From: an uncultured Pseudohongiella sp.
GTDB lineage: Bacteria; Pseudomonadota; Gammaproteobacteria; Pseudomonadales; Pseudohongiellaceae
Assembly (NCBI GenBank): GCA_902531515.1
Contig: CACAEJ010000015.1
Location: 1 to 35,196 of the forward strand
DNA length: 35,196 bases
Direction of reading: 5' to 3'
Shown here in pieces: positions 33,989 to 35,196 of the stretch; positions within the stretch are counted from its first letter, which is position 1, and each line of letters starts with the position of its first letter. A model generated the notes under the pieces. The model saw only the letters and a program-made list of their open reading frames with translations. It was not told where the DNA came from and ran no database searches. The position numbers and the translations under genes were made by a program.

Positions 33989-35196
33989 TTAGTTTGTTAA
34001 CCCCAATCGTTTTGATTGTTGGGAAGCAAAGATATTTTTGGGATCATATTTAGATTTTACAGCGATAAACTTTTCCCAGTTTTCGTAGGATTGCTTAAAA
34101 ACCCTCTCACTCATTCTCGCATCTTTCGCAAGGTATTGTCTTCCCTCATACGCCAACACTAACTCGTCTATTTTTTCGAGCAGCGGAAAGAGCGTCGCAT
34201 CTCTCTGAAAATCCATAGCAAGTGTATAGCCGGAGCGAGGGAAGGAGAGATAATTGTTATTACCCTTTACGAATTTTTTCAGTACTGATAGTGCCGGCGC
34301 CTTGCCGGCGTCGGCTATTTTTTCCAAAATGGCTGATATTGCCTCCAACGAGCAATCTAGAGGCACTAAAAACTGGTACTGAATAAATCCTCTAGAGCCA
34401 TAGAGCAAATTCCAATTCTTTATACTATCCAGTGGAAAAAAATAAGATTCATAATTAACTTTTTTTGATTCACGTCTTATTAATTGCGACTTATAAATGA
34501 ATTCGTTAAACAGCTGGAGAGAGTATTTGTTAAGCAACATCGCTGGTGTTGAAGAAGGGATCGATAGTTCTCGTCGAGAAATTGGCTGTTTCACCCCCTC
34601 GATGCTGTGGTTTCCGGTGTGAACCAATGACCTCCCTTTTTGCTTTCCTCGCGCCAGACCATCTAGCCATGCTACGGAATATTCACTATCCTCAACTGAA
34701 TCAAATATATCCATGCACTCACCCAAGCTATGTGCAACTCGAGTTTTTTGTTCAATAGAGACACTAGGCACTTTCTTCAGAATAATTGTCGCATCAAGGA
34801 TTATGCCTGTTAAACCCATGCCTCCACATGTCGCTAAGAATAACTCTTTGTTTTTGGTTTTCGAGCAATTCAAGAGCTCTCCATTGGCTAGCAGCAAGGT
34901 CAAGCAGGACACATGCTGGCAGAAACTGCCTTCTTGATGATGATTCTTCCCGTGGATATCTCCAGCAATGGCGCCACCTATAGTGACGTATTTAGTGCCC
35001 GGTAAGACTGGAGGAAAATATCCGGTAGGAATAACGAGATGAAGTAATTCTTTAAGTTGAACGCCCGACCCACATCGTATGGCCCCTTGATCCGTATTTA
35101 ATGAGATAAAGTTGTCAAAAAACCGGGTGCTCAGCACGTTATCTGCCAAAGCACTGTCACCATAGCTGCGGCCACCTCCGCGGGCAATAATTTGGG
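33989..35196 (-). CDS. FAD-dependent DprE1-like oxidase (5' end outside window)
   Basis: Residues run to the window edge without a start: the frame continues upstream through ARGGGRSYGDSALADN, the FAD-binding loop of the vanillyl-alcohol oxidase family, so a TTG at 35149 is not the start. At least 402 residues are visible. The FAD domain shows VLPGTKYVTIGGAIAGDIHGKNHH, and the C-terminal half has GFIQYQFLVPLD, SVLKKF with the conserved Lys, NYLSFPRSGYTLAMDF and YLAKDARMSERVF, closely following mycobacterial DprE1. DprE1 oxidises the 2-hydroxyl of decaprenyl-phosphoryl-ribose; with DprE2 this epimerises ribose to arabinose. D-arabinono-lactone oxidase-like enzymes are the alternative. It is the first visible gene of a three-gene operon. 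Confidence 0.88.
   Translation of the reverse strand, partial: QIIARGGGRSYGDSALADNVLSTRFFDNFISLNTDQGAIRCGSGVQLKELLHLVIPTGYFPPVLPGTKYVTIGGAIAGDIHGKNHHQEGSFCQHVSCLTLLLANGELLNCSKTKNKELFLATCGGMGLTGIILDATIILKKVPSVSIEQKTRVAHSLGECMDIFDSVEDSEYSVAWLDGLARGKQKGRSLVHTGNHSIEGVKQPISRRELSIPSSTPAMLLNKYSLQLFNEFIYKSQLIRRESKKVNYESYFFPLDSIKNWNLLYGSRGFIQYQFLVPLDCSLEAISAILEKIADAGKAPALSVLKKFVKGNNNYLSFPRSGYTLAMDFQRDATLFPLLEKIDELVLAYEGRQYLAKDARMSERVFKQSYENWEKFIAVKSKYDPKNIFASQQSKRLGLTN

Noticed and set aside
35147-35149. TTG as start of the DprE1-like protein
   Set aside because: The FAD-binding loop GGGRSYGD lies upstream of it in the same frame, so the gene runs off the window.

Overview
The window looks like chromosomal DNA of a marine, Gammaproteobacteria-like heterotroph of moderate GC. 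The clue to lineage is the class 2 (quinone-linked) PyrD, supported by an OpuC-type betaine transporter, MadLM/MatB and many exported oxidative enzymes of planctomycete-derived families. The lineage is inferred from protein character; there is no rRNA or tRNA. No phage, IS element, CRISPR array or tRNA was seen.

Layout. (1) 1-2747, plus strand: the 3' end of a HpcH/HpaI aldolase, a hairpin terminator, then a two-gene osmoprotectant ABC transporter with fused permease and binding protein. (2) 11643-2763, minus strand: six genes for exported proteins (SMP-30 lactonase-like, SGNH hydrolase, DUF1592-family multidomain cytochrome, DUF1552, ankyrin-repeat protein, beta-lactamase-fold serine hydrolase). 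(3) pyrD at 11915-12928, plus strand, convergent with a malonate operon madL-madM-matB (15649-12982, minus). A DUF4920 gene lies divergent to madL with a good promoter and a clear terminator. (4) 31029-16662, minus strand: eleven genes in one direction. In transcription order they are tannase/feruloyl esterase, CHRD protein, three PQQ dehydrogenases, a VOC protein, a formylglycine-type sulfatase, a xylose-isomerase-like TIM barrel, a Gfo/Idh/MocA oxidoreductase, a Tat-exported TIM barrel and a DUF1080 protein. (5) SRAP (DNA-protein crosslink sensor) at 31086, plus strand. (6) 35196-31809, minus strand: a DprE1-like oxidase (cut by the window edge), a DprE2-like reductase and a HAD-UbiA fusion, which together resemble the polyprenyl-phosphoryl-arabinose route.

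How the genes may work together. Region 4 reads as a catabolic island for decorated carbohydrates: ester removal (tannase), sulfate removal (sulfatase), periplasmic oxidation (PQQ enzymes), then keto-glycoside processing (DUF1080, Gfo/Idh/MocA, two TIM-barrel isomerases). The substrate cannot be read from sequence. Its most striking feature is three tandem PQQ dehydrogenases. Two of them share a 1675-bp block in which I saw a single mismatch, while their 5' ends have clearly diverged and one copy has lost its cytochrome c domain. All three carry an Asp-X-Asp pair where lanthanide-dependent quinoprotein dehydrogenases have theirs. Region 2 is a second set of exported proteins around the poorly understood DUF1592/DUF1552 pair.
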